DNA of 64,000 nucleotides from Bordetella ansorpii (GTDB lineage: Bacteria; Pseudomonadota; Gammaproteobacteria; Burkholderiales; Burkholderiaceae_B). Below are positions 19,654-27,146 of this stretch, one piece after another. Under the pieces are notes generated by a model. It was not told the DNA's origin. It saw only the letters and a list, made by a program, of their open reading frames with translations, and ran no database searches. Position 1 is the stretch's first letter. Each line of letters opens with the position of its first letter. The position numbers and the translations under genes were made by a program. The stretch spans positions 427,649 to 491,648 of the forward strand of contig NZ_FKBS01000017.1 of NCBI RefSeq assembly GCF_900078315.1, written 5' to 3'.

Positions 19654-20583
19654 TCAGGCATACCAGAACCGCGTCAGATGGAAAAAGATCGGCGCGGCGA
19701 ACGCGATCGAATCCATGCGGTCCAGCATGCCGCCGTGGCCCGGAATGCTCGCGCCCCAATCCTTGGCGCCCAGCGACCGCTTCACCGCCGACAGCACCAG
19801 CCCGCCGATCACACCCGACACCACGATGGCCAGGGCCAGCAGACCCGCCTGCCAGGGCTGGAACGGCGTGAACGAATACAGCGCCGCGCCCACGCCGGTC
19901 GCCAGCATGCCGCCGCCGATCACCCCTTCCCAGGTCTTGCCGGGACTGAGCGCCGGCGCCAGCTTGTGCCGGCCGAACAGCTTGCCGCACACGTACTGCA
20001 GCACGTCCGAGATCTGCGTCACCAGCAGGAAGAACAACAACAGCACGCCATCGGCCGCGTCATAGCCGGGAATCTGCAGGGACATCAGCGCGGGCGCATG
20101 GCTGATGCCATACACGCACACCATCACCGACCACTGGATCTTGGCGGTGCGCTCCAGATAGTGCTGGGTATCCTGCGCCACGGCCGTCATCGCCGAGATC
20201 ACCAGGAAGCCATACACCGGCAGAAAAATCGCGAACAGCCCATACCAGTTGATGCCCACCAGCCCGTACTGCACGGGGATCGCGACGAAGAACGCCGCGA
20301 ACAGCGCGGGCCGGTCGCCTGGACGCGTGGGCGTCAGCGACAGGAACTCCCGCAGCGACAGGAAGGACGCAAAGGCGAACAGCACAATGGCGGGCACGCG
20401 CCCCGCCGCGATCACCGGAATGCCGATGCCCACCAGCAGCCACCACGCATCCACGCGTTCGGCCAGGTTGCGGATGGTGGCGTTGTCGCGCCCCACGCGC
20501 CAGACCAATATATGGCTGATGACGGTGGACGCCGCCAGGAAAGCGATGATGCCCAGGGCCAGGCGCCAGAAATCGAGGTTCAT
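19654..20583 (-). CDS. Phosphatidate cytidylyltransferase family protein (CdsA-like)
   Basis: A 309-residue polytopic membrane protein. The C-terminal CDP-diglyceride synthetase signature is present as SAVKRSLGAKDWGASIPGHGGMLDRMDS, shown here by its key residues K-R, K-D and PGHGG-LDR-D. SPGKTWEG also matches. The family makes CDP-diacylglycerol from phosphatidate and CTP. ATG at 20583 gives a membrane-type N-terminus (MNLDFWRLALG) and is chosen over upstream in-frame starts. It is the last gene of a three-gene lipid cassette with an acyltransferase and a CDP-alcohol phosphotransferase. An essential housekeeping cdsA is normally elsewhere (near bamA/lpx), so this is probably an accessory paralogue. 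Confidence 0.85.
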   Translation of the reverse strand: MNLDFWRLALGIIAFLAASTVISHILVWRVGRDNATIRNLAERVDAWWLLVGIGIPVIAAGRVPAIVLFAFASFLSLREFLSLTPTRPGDRPALFAAFFVAIPVQYGLVGINWYGLFAIFLPVYGFLVISAMTAVAQDTQHYLERTAKIQWSVMVCVYGISHAPALMSLQIPGYDAADGVLLLFFLLVTQISDVLQYVCGKLFGRHKLAPALSPGKTWEGVIGGGMLATGVGAALYSFTPFQPWQAGLLALAIVVSGVIGGLVLSAVKRSLGAKDWGASIPGHGGMLDRMDSIAFAAPIFFHLTRFWYA

Positions 20584-20599
20584 GGATGGCGTTCCTGCA

Positions 20600-21226
20600 T
20601 CAATGGCCGGGCGACAGGCGGCTGACCGCCTGGTGGGCACGCGCCAGGAAGTCGTCCCTGGTCTCGTCGCCGACACGGGCCAGCACCGGACCGAAGTGCA
20701 CCTTGTTGATCAGCGGCAGCGGCAGCAGCGCCCCCTTGGGCAGGATGCGGTGCAGGTTCTCCAGATAGACCGGCGCCAGGTTCAACGAGGGAAACTCCTG
20801 CGCCAGCCGGAACAGCCCGCTCTTGAAGGCGCCGGGCAATTCCTGGTCGCCGCGCGTGCCCTCGGGAAAGAAGATCAGCGACGCCCCCTCTTGCAGCGCC
20901 TGGCGCACCGGCGCCAGCGGATCGCCGCCACCGCTGCGCTGCCGGTCGATGAAGACCACGTTCAGGATCTTCTCGGCCACCCAGCGCCGGCTCTCGGTCT
21001 TGCACCAGTAGTCGCGCGCGGCCACCGGCCGCACCCGCGACCGCGCGCGCAGCTTCAGCGCGGCCAGGATCACCAGGGTGTCCAGATGGCTGGTGTGGTT
21101 GGCGAAGTACAGCGTCTGCCGATGGCCCGGCGGCATGTCGCCGTTCGGATAGGCCCCGACCAGAAACCGCACCAGCCCGCACAGCAACTCGCGCAGCACG
21201 CGATAGGTCCGCCCACGTTGGATCAT
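20600..21226 (-). CDS. Lysophospholipid acyltransferase (PlsC family)
   Basis: A 208-residue 1-acyl-glycerol-3-phosphate-acyltransferase-type protein. The catalytic HX4D motif is NHTSHLD (His44, Asp49), and the glycerol-phosphate-binding motif is FFPEGTRG (about residues 119-126). It transfers an acyl chain to a lysophospholipid at the inner membrane. ATG at 21226 overlaps the stop of the CDP-alcohol phosphotransferase gene by 4 bp (ATGA), and the cdsA-like gene begins 16 bp after its stop, so the three form one translationally linked unit. The acceptor lipid is unknown. Confidence 0.85.
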   Translation of the reverse strand: MIQRGRTYRVLRELLCGLVRFLVGAYPNGDMPPGHRQTLYFANHTSHLDTLVILAALKLRARSRVRPVAARDYWCKTESRRWVAEKILNVVFIDRQRSGGGDPLAPVRQALQEGASLIFFPEGTRGDQELPGAFKSGLFRLAQEFPSLNLAPVYLENLHRILPKGALLPLPLINKVHFGPVLARVGDETRDDFLARAHQAVSRLSPGH

Positions 21227-21852
21227 GACGCCTCCGGCTTCGCCAGGCCGATGGCGATGGCACGCGTGCGCGTCCAGCAGGTCCAGGCCGAGCCCACGGC
21301 GATGACGATCAGGCCGACACGCAATGCGGCCGGATCCAGCGGGAACGACGGCGCCAGCGGGGCGCAAGCAGCCAAGGCCAGCGCCACCGTGGCCACCGCC
21401 ATGCGATGCTGCTTGGCCATCGGCCCCAGGAAGCGCTGCGGCTGCCCCAGCGCGCCGCCCGCGACGCGCACATAGGCCGTCAGCGCGGCCAGCAAGGCGC
21501 ACAGCCAGCCCAGCTCGATGCTGTGCGCGGCATGGCCGATGGAAACCAGGATGATCGAATCGGCCAGGCGATCCGGAAACTCGTTGTAGAGCGCGCCCAG
21601 CGCGGAGCCCTTGCCGCCCTCGACGGCGACCAGGCCGTCCAGCACGTTGGCCAACAACCGCAACTGGATCCCCGCGATGGCCAGCACGGCGCCGGCCGGC
21701 CCGCCGACCGCCAGCAGGCCCAGCGGCGCCAGCAACGACGCCACGACACTGAACGCGGATATTTGATCGGGGGTGACGCGCGTGGCGGCCAGCCGCCGGG
21801 CCATCCCCTGGATGAGGCGGTTAGACCGTGAAGACACTGCCCTGCGTTCCAT
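21223..21852 (-). CDS. CDP-alcohol phosphatidyltransferase family protein with altered catalytic motif
   Basis: A 209-residue membrane protein with about six hydrophobic helices. The family motif DxxDGxxAR-x8-GxxxDxxxD aligns residue for residue, but the first and third aspartates are asparagine (Asn69, Asn90) and the Arg is Val77. Asp72, Gly73, Ala76, Gly86 and Asp94 are kept. The Asp residues normally bind two metal ions. The ATG at 21852 is chosen because GGAGGAGGT lies 7 nt upstream; an earlier ATG at 21891 has no such site. It heads the cassette with PlsC- and CdsA-type genes, suggesting a lipid head-group reaction, but activity is uncertain because of the changed motif. Confidence 0.78.
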   Translation of the reverse strand: MERRAVSSRSNRLIQGMARRLAATRVTPDQISAFSVVASLLAPLGLLAVGGPAGAVLAIAGIQLRLLANVLDGLVAVEGGKGSALGALYNEFPDRLADSIILVSIGHAAHSIELGWLCALLAALTAYVRVAGGALGQPQRFLGPMAKQHRMAVATVALALAACAPLAPSFPLDPAALRVGLIVIAVGSAWTCWTRTRAIAIGLAKPEAS

Positions 21853-21919
21853 GCCCGCCACCTCCTCCGTAACGACGGATTCGCGGAGCATTATGCCGAT
21901 GGCGGCGCGGCCTCACAAA

Positions 21920-22546
21920 TCACGAGGACCGCGGCCCCTGCCGGCGCACATGATGACGTTCGTAGACATCCTGGCCCATCGCGGCGATCTGCGCCTGGAC
22001 CAGCGCCTCGAACGGCCGCAGCAGCGCATCGAACGCCGCCGGCGCCTCCAGCGCGTTCAGCGCCTGCACGATGGCTTCCAGCGTGGACAGCGCCCCCGGC
22101 TCACGCGCCTGCCGCACGCGATAACGCGACGCCGCCCCCTCGGGCAAGGCCAGGCGTGGCAGCTCGGCCAGGCCGGGATTGTGGCGCAACAGGCTGCGGG
22201 CGTGGCGCCAGGTGCCATCGGGCACCACCAGCAGGCAAGGCACGCCGGAAGGCTGCGCGGGCGCCAGTACGCCATCGGCCGCCAGTACGCGTGCCTCGGG
22301 ACCGGGAAACAGCAGGTGCGGCGCATAGCCTGGCGCGTGCCACTGCCCGGGCGCGAAACGCTCGCCGATCAGCAACTGGGCGTTGGGCAGGCCCAGCACC
22401 GCCAGCCGCGCCGTGTTCAGGGCATGGCGCGCCTCGTCGGGATGCTGCAGCACCACCACCCGCGTGGTGCTGGGCAACGTGGGAATCAGAGGACAAAGGC
22501 AGTGGGCCAGGGGCCTCGTGCAGCGGGGGCAGACAGGTCGACTCAT
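21920..22546 (-). CDS. DTW-domain protein (tRNA-uridine aminocarboxypropyltransferase type)
   Basis: A 208-residue protein with an N-terminal zinc-ribbon-like CPRCTRPLAHCLCP (four Cys) and the SPOUT-related DTW domain: VVVLQHPDEARHALNTARLA and the signature PDGTWRHARSLLR. DTW proteins of the TapT/TuaA group attach the 3-amino-3-carboxypropyl group of SAM to tRNA uridine (acp3U47). The signature reads D-G-T-W instead of D-x-T-W with variable x, which is acceptable for the family. It lies 67 bp upstream of the lipid cassette and divergent from tRNA-Leu copy 2. Confidence 0.8.
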   Translation of the reverse strand: MSRPVCPRCTRPLAHCLCPLIPTLPSTTRVVVLQHPDEARHALNTARLAVLGLPNAQLLIGERFAPGQWHAPGYAPHLLFPGPEARVLAADGVLAPAQPSGVPCLLVVPDGTWRHARSLLRHNPGLAELPRLALPEGAASRYRVRQAREPGALSTLEAIVQALNALEAPAAFDALLRPFEALVQAQIAAMGQDVYERHHVRRQGPRSS

Positions 22547-22585
22547 GGGCGAACTATAAATATTTTAGAAAAAGTCGCCATGGAC

Positions 22586-22614
22586 TTGCACAAACCCAAA
22601 AACATATGCATAAT
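22586..22614 (+). promoter_or_regulatory. Putative promoter of tRNA-Leu copy 2
   Basis: TTGCAC (22586-22591) and CATAAT (22609-22614) are separated by 17 bp on the plus strand, about 63 bp before the tRNA. The -35 box is weak (3/6); the surrounding region is strikingly AT-rich compared with the flanking genes. Confidence 0.45.
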
Positions 22615-22677
22615 CTCGTTCCTCTGCTGCTGACACAGCGAATCGCGAAAAACGAGACGCTTGCGGAAACAGACAGT

Positions 22678-22762
22678 GCCCAGGTGGCGGAATTGGTAGA
22701 CGCGCACGGTTCAGGTCCGTGTGCCGCAAGGTGTGGAGGTTCGAGTCCTCTCCTGGGCACCA
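22678..22762 (+). tRNA. tRNA-Leu (anticodon CAG), copy 2
   Basis: An 85-nt class II tRNA with encoded CCA, anticodon CAG and a long variable arm. Its acceptor stem GCCCAGG pairs perfectly with CCTGGGC, whereas copy 1 at 19416 has one G-U pair. Upstream and downstream flanks differ between the copies. Confidence 0.97.
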
Positions 22763-22813
22763 CCGCTTTAGTACTCGCAGCATGGCTGACACTACCAAGT
22801 CAGCAAACGCAGG

Positions 22814-22839
22814 AAGCCACGCAATCGCGTGGCTTTTTT
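22814..22839 (+). terminator. Intrinsic terminator after tRNA-Leu copy 2
   Basis: AAGCCACGC and GCGTGGCTT form a perfect 9-bp stem with a 4-nt loop, followed by a T-run on the plus strand. Confidence 0.88.
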
Positions 22840-23176
22840 GCTTTCGGGCTTGGATCTTTCCGGCTCGGATATTCAGCAGTGGCCAGGGCCCGCAAAGCCA
22901 GCCCCAAGGCCGATAAGCCGCACACGTATCCCATCCGGCATCGACCGCGCCACACGAGTCGCCGCTCCATGTTCGCGAGCCACCGGGGCTGCGCGCGCCA
23001 CGCTGTGCAAGACAGACCAGGGTCGAACGCCGCTCGCGCAACCGGCGCGTGATGCGAAGCGCGGCTTTCCGCCACGCCCTCTCTTCTGTACCACGGCCGG
23101 TCCGTCGTCGTATGCTTGCAGGCGGCAGATCCCCATTCCAAGTCCGCTCCCCGCGGGTGCCATAACGATAAAGCCG
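22840..23176. other. Intergenic region before the cytochrome c genes
   Basis: About 340 bp between the tRNA-Leu terminator and the first cytochrome c gene. Frames cross it, but none has a credible start, ribosome-binding site or recognisable domain. No promoter could be assigned with confidence. Confidence 0.4.
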
Positions 23177-23935
23177 ATGCCGAACGCCTCCTGTACGCCC
23201 CGCGCCGCGCGCCGTCGCGGCTGCACGCCGCGAGTGGGCTGCGCGCTTGCCGCGCTCGCCATCCTCATACTTTGCGCCCCCGCGCACGCCGCGGAACCCA
23301 CCGCCTTGCAGCCCGGCACCATGGCCGCCCGCGTGGCGGCCTGTACGGCCTGCCATGGCGAACAGGGCCGTGCCGGCAACGACGGCTACTACCCCAGGCT
23401 GGCCGGCAAGCCGCAGGACTACCTCTATCACCAACTGCTGAATTTCCGCGATGGACGCCGCCAGTACCGGCCCATGCAGCATCTGCTGGCCAACCTGCCC
23501 GATGCCTATCTGCACGAAATCGCCGGCTACTTCGCCGAGCAGCACGTGCCCTATCCGCCGCCCTCGCCCGCCAGCGTGCCCGCGGCCCAACTGGAACGGG
23601 GCCGGATGCTCGCCATGCAGGGCGATCCCGCCCGCGGCCTGACCGCCTGCACGGCCTGCCATGGCGCAAGCCTGGGCGGCATGCTGCCTGCCATCCCCGG
23701 GCTGCTGGGCTTGCCGCGCGACTACCTCGTCTCGCAGATCGGGGGCTGGAAGAATGCCCGCCGCCAGGCCGCCGCGCCGGATTGCATGGCCGACGTAGCC
23801 GACAAGCTGACGCCTGAGGACATCAGCGCGGTATCCGCCTGGCTGTCCTCGCAGCCCGTGGGCGGCGCCTATGCGCCGCAGCCCGCCGGCTCGGCGTCCC
23901 TGCCCGCCCGCTGCGGCAGCCAGCCACAACGCTGA
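23177..23935 (+). CDS. Dihaem cytochrome c (c4-like)
   Basis: A 252-residue exported cytochrome with a basic N-terminus and hydrophobic signal helix ending APAHA-AEP. Two CxxCH haem-binding sites are present (CTACHGEQG and CTACHGASLG), one in each of two similar halves, as in cytochrome c4. It carries electrons in the periplasm. The ATG at 23177 is chosen because it puts the signal peptide at the N-terminus; the ribosome-binding site is weak. A three-haem cytochrome gene follows after 12 bp, so the two are probably one operon. No dehydrogenase gene is adjacent. Confidence 0.85.
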   Translation: MPNASCTPRAARRRGCTPRVGCALAALAILILCAPAHAAEPTALQPGTMAARVAACTACHGEQGRAGNDGYYPRLAGKPQDYLYHQLLNFRDGRRQYRPMQHLLANLPDAYLHEIAGYFAEQHVPYPPPSPASVPAAQLERGRMLAMQGDPARGLTACTACHGASLGGMLPAIPGLLGLPRDYLVSQIGGWKNARRQAAAPDCMADVADKLTPEDISAVSAWLSSQPVGGAYAPQPAGSASLPARCGSQPQR

Positions 23936-23947
23936 ACGGGATCGCTC

Positions 23948-25216
23948 ATGAGACGGATTGCACGCATTCTGCTGGTCTTGCTGCTGCTCTGCGTAGCGGC
24001 GGGCGGCATGACGTATTGGCTGGGGACACGTGACGACGCCGGCCCACCCGCTGCTGCAGCCACCGACCCCGCCGCCCAGCTCGACCGTGGCCGCTATCTG
24101 GCCCAGATCGGCAACTGCATGACCTGCCACACTGCCCGCGACGGCAAGCCCTACGCCGGCGGCACCCCGGTGCCCACCCCCTTCGGCACGCTTTACGGCC
24201 CCAACATCACCCCCGATCCCCAGACCGGAATCGGCGCGTGGACGGCAGACGATTTCTGGAACGCGCTGCACAACGGCAAGTCGCGCGACGGCACGCTGCT
24301 GTATCCGGCCTTTCCATTCACGGAATACACGAATGTCACGCGAGCGGACTCGGATGCGCTCCATGCCTACCTGCGCACCGTGCAACCCGTGAACCAACCC
24401 AGCCGCGCGCCCGAGCTGCGCTTTCCATACGATCAACGGCCCTTGTTGGCGGCATGGCGCGTGCTGTATTTCACCCCCGGCGCGCCGACAGAAGACACCG
24501 GGCAGTCGCAGCAATGGAATCGCGGCCGCTATCTGGTGCAGGGCCTGGGCCACTGCGCGGCCTGCCACGCGCCGCGCAACGGCCAGGGCGCCACAGTGGA
24601 CGGCGCCAGCCTGGGCGGTGGCCTGATTCCGATGCTGGACTGGTATGCGCCACCGCTGAATGGCGCGCCCGCCACCGGCCTGGGAAACTGGCGGGCCGAG
24701 GACATCGCCGCGCTGCTGCGCACCGGCATGGCGGCGCACTCCACCGCCAGCGGCCCCATGGCCGAAGTGGTCCAGCGCAGCACGCAACACCTGAGCGCCG
24801 ACGACGCGATGGCCATCGGCGTCTACCTGAAAAGCCTGCCGTCCACCGCCCCGCCGGCCCGGCTTCCCCCACCGCCGCAGGCGTCGCTGGATGCCGGAGG
24901 CAAGCTGTACGCGCAGCATTGCGCGCAATGCCACCAGGCATCGGGCGAAGGCGGCACGCAGGCCTGGCCGCCGCTGGCGGGCAACCCCACCGTGACCGCG
25001 GCCTCGCCCATCAATGCCATCCGCATGGTGCTGGACGGCGGCTTCGCACCGGCCACCAAGGACAATCCACGACCGCACGGCATGCCGCCGTTCGGCCAGA
25101 TACTGAACGACAACGACGCCGCGCTGCTGGTGACCTACATCCGCAATAGCTGGGGCAACGCGGCCGGACCGGTGACGTCACTCGAAGTGAAGCGGGCCAG
25201 GGAATCGGCGAATTGA
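23948..25216 (+). CDS. Three-haem cytochrome c (dehydrogenase-subunit type)
   Basis: A 422-residue membrane-anchored or exported protein with an N-terminal hydrophobic segment (residues 5-27) and three CxxCH haem sites: CMTCH, CAACH and CAQCH. The domain order matches the cytochrome c subunits of membrane-bound alcohol, gluconate and aldehyde dehydrogenases, which pass electrons to ubiquinone or terminal oxidases. The catalytic subunit that usually accompanies it is not encoded here, so the electron donor is unknown. It is paired with the c4-like gene upstream. Confidence 0.85.
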   Translation: MRRIARILLVLLLLCVAAGGMTYWLGTRDDAGPPAAAATDPAAQLDRGRYLAQIGNCMTCHTARDGKPYAGGTPVPTPFGTLYGPNITPDPQTGIGAWTADDFWNALHNGKSRDGTLLYPAFPFTEYTNVTRADSDALHAYLRTVQPVNQPSRAPELRFPYDQRPLLAAWRVLYFTPGAPTEDTGQSQQWNRGRYLVQGLGHCAACHAPRNGQGATVDGASLGGGLIPMLDWYAPPLNGAPATGLGNWRAEDIAALLRTGMAAHSTASGPMAEVVQRSTQHLSADDAMAIGVYLKSLPSTAPPARLPPPPQASLDAGGKLYAQHCAQCHQASGEGGTQAWPPLAGNPTVTAASPINAIRMVLDGGFAPATKDNPRPHGMPPFGQILNDNDAALLVTYIRNSWGNAAGPVTSLEVKRARESAN

Positions 25217-25240
25217 AGACCGCCGCGCACGGCGCATGGC

Positions 25241-25681
25241 TCAGTGCAACGCCATGCGCATCGATACATGCGGGATGCCCGCGTCGATGAATTCCTCGCC
25301 GCACGCGGCAAACCCGTGCGCTTCGTAGAATGCGCGCGCATGGGTCTGGGCATTGAGCATCAACACGGACTGGCCAGCCTCGCGTCCTTTCTCGATCAAT
25401 GCCCGCAGCACCTGCCCGCCCAGCCCCGTGCCGCGCATGCGCGCCAGCACCGCCATGCGGCCGATGTGCCCGTCGGGCAGCAGCCGGCCGGTGGCCACGG
25501 GCTCGCCCGCGGCATCGTAGGCCACCGCATGCACGCACACCGCATCCATGTCATCCATCTCGATCTCCAGCGGCACGGATTGCTCGACCACGAACACGGC
25601 ATGGCGCACCTGGCTGGCATCGTCGCGCAGGCGTTCCCAGGTATCGATGACGAGGCGCGGAACTGACGGATTGCTGGACAT
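25241..25681 (-). CDS. GNAT-family N-acetyltransferase (ElaA-like)
   Basis: A 146-residue acetyltransferase. The acetyl-CoA-binding segment is visible as IGRMAVLARMRGTGLGGQVLRALIE (R/Q-x-x-G-x-G/A pattern RGTGLG). The fold continues LMLNAQTHARAFYEAHGF. The N-terminal region (WERLRDDASQVRHAVFVVEQ) resembles the ElaA subgroup. The start at 25681 is preferred because GAAGGAAG lies 6 nt upstream; an ATG 15 bp earlier overlaps that site. It converges with the cytochrome operon. The substrate cannot be predicted. Confidence 0.85.
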   Translation of the reverse strand: MSSNPSVPRLVIDTWERLRDDASQVRHAVFVVEQSVPLEIEMDDMDAVCVHAVAYDAAGEPVATGRLLPDGHIGRMAVLARMRGTGLGGQVLRALIEKGREAGQSVLMLNAQTHARAFYEAHGFAACGEEFIDAGIPHVSMRMALH

Positions 25682-25787
25682 GCGGCTTCCTTCCAATGCG
25701 GTGACAAGGGTGCGATTCTGACAGCGATCCGCGGCCCGGGAAACAGGCTACCATCGCGGCTTTCCCTCCCCCCAAGCACGCCGCACC

Positions 25788-27068
25788 ATGCCGCTCGCCG
25801 TCGCCATCTTCGCCCTGACCCTGGTGCTCGTCATCGCCCAGCCGCGTGGCCTGGGCATCGGCTGGAGCGCCTGCATCGGCGCGGCGCTGGCCCTGTTGAG
25901 CGGCGTGGTGCACTGGACCGACATCGGCGCGGTCTGGCACGTCGTCTGGAACGCCACCGCCACCTTCATCGCCATCATCGTCACCAGCCTGGTCCTGGAC
26001 CGCGCCGGCTTCTTCGAATGGGCCGCGTTGCACGTGGCCCGTTGGGGCGGCGGCAGCGGCAAGCGCCTGTTCGTGCTGGTCGTGCTGCTGGGGGCCCTGG
26101 TCACCGCCCTGTTCGCCAACGACGGCGCGGCGTTGATCCTCACGCCCATCGTCATGGAAATGCTGCTGGCGCTGGGCTTCGCGCCCGCCGCCACCCTGGC
26201 TTTCGTGATGGCGGCGGGCTTCGTGGCCGACACCGCCAGCATTCCGCTGATCGTCTCCAACCTGGTCAACATCGTCTCGGCCGATTTCTTCGACATCGGC
26301 TTCGGCCGCTATGCGTCCGTGATGGTACCGGTCAACTTCGCCGCCGTGGCCGCCACGCTGGCGGTGCTGATGTGGTTCTTCCGGCGCGGCATTCCCGCGC
26401 GTTACGACGTGTCGCGATTACCCGAACCGGGCAGCGCCGTGCGCGATCCCGTCACGTTCCGCGCCGGCTGGGTGGTGCTGGCGCTGCTGCTGGCGGGCTT
26501 CTTCGTGCTGGAACCCCTGGGCATCCCCATCAGCGCCATCGCGGCCGCCGGCACCGCCGGACTGCTGCTGGTGGCGGGACGCCAGCACATCGTCGGCACG
26601 CGCCGCATCATGCGCGAAGCGCCCTGGCACATCGTGGTGTTCTCGCTGGGCATGTATCTGGTGGTGTACGGCCTGCGCAACGCCGGCCTCACCGCCCACC
26701 TGACCACGCTGCTGGACCGCTGCGCCGAATACGGCGTGTGGGGCGCGGCCCTGGGCACCGGCCTGGTCACCGCGTTTCTTTCTTCGGTGATGAACAACCT
26801 GCCCACCGTGCTGGTCGGCGCGCTGTCCATCGCCGACACGTCGGCCACCGGCCCCGTGCGCGACGCCATGATCTACGCCAATGTGATCGGCAGCGACCTC
26901 GGCCCCAAGATCACGCCCATCGGCAGCCTGGCCACGCTGCTGTGGCTGCACGTGCTGGCGCGCAAGGGACTGGCCATCGGCTGGGGCTATTACTTCCGCG
27001 TGGGCATCGTGCTGACGCTGCCGGTGCTGCTGGTGACGCTGGCCGCGCTGGCTTGGCGGCTCGCCTGA
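25788..27068 (+). CDS. ArsB-type arsenite/antimonite efflux membrane protein
   Basis: A 426-residue protein with about 11-12 membrane helices, matching ArsB (429 residues) in length. Conserved ArsB-like stretches include [35 protein letters not shown] and [26 protein letters not shown]. The ArsB family extrudes arsenite or antimonite, driven by the membrane potential. No arsR, arsC or arsH gene is nearby, so arsenic-dependent control is not evident and the substrate remains an inference from family. Confidence 0.82.
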   Translation: MPLAVAIFALTLVLVIAQPRGLGIGWSACIGAALALLSGVVHWTDIGAVWHVVWNATATFIAIIVTSLVLDRAGFFEWAALHVARWGGGSGKRLFVLVVLLGALVTALFANDGAALILTPIVMEMLLALGFAPAATLAFVMAAGFVADTASIPLIVSNLVNIVSADFFDIGFGRYASVMVPVNFAAVAATLAVLMWFFRRGIPARYDVSRLPEPGSAVRDPVTFRAGWVVLALLLAGFFVLEPLGIPISAIAAAGTAGLLLVAGRQHIVGTRRIMREAPWHIVVFSLGMYLVVYGLRNAGLTAHLTTLLDRCAEYGVWGAALGTGLVTAFLSSVMNNLPTVLVGALSIADTSATGPVRDAMIYANVIGSDLGPKITPIGSLATLLWLHVLARKGLAIGWGYYFRVGIVLTLPVLLVTLAALAWRLA

Positions 27069-27075
27069 TTTTCAT

Positions 27076-27090
27076 ATTTCCATTGGAAAT
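27076..27090. promoter_or_regulatory. Inverted repeat upstream of the sulfur transporter gene
   Basis: ATTTCC-ATT-GGAAAT is a 6-3-6 inverted repeat in a strongly AT-rich 78-bp gap just before the YeeE/YedE gene. It fits an operator for a dimeric regulator, including the T-N11-A pattern of LysR sites. It could also form a weak hairpin at the end of the arsB-like transcript. Confidence 0.45.
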
Positions 27091-27146
27091 TAAAAAATCA
27101 AGATTGATTATTTTGAGAAATTAACCACGATCAGTAGACTGCCGCG

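Noticed and set aside
19416-22762. The two tRNA-Leu genes as attachment sites of a genomic island
   Set aside because: Both are complete tRNA genes with independent terminators, and no integrase lies between them.
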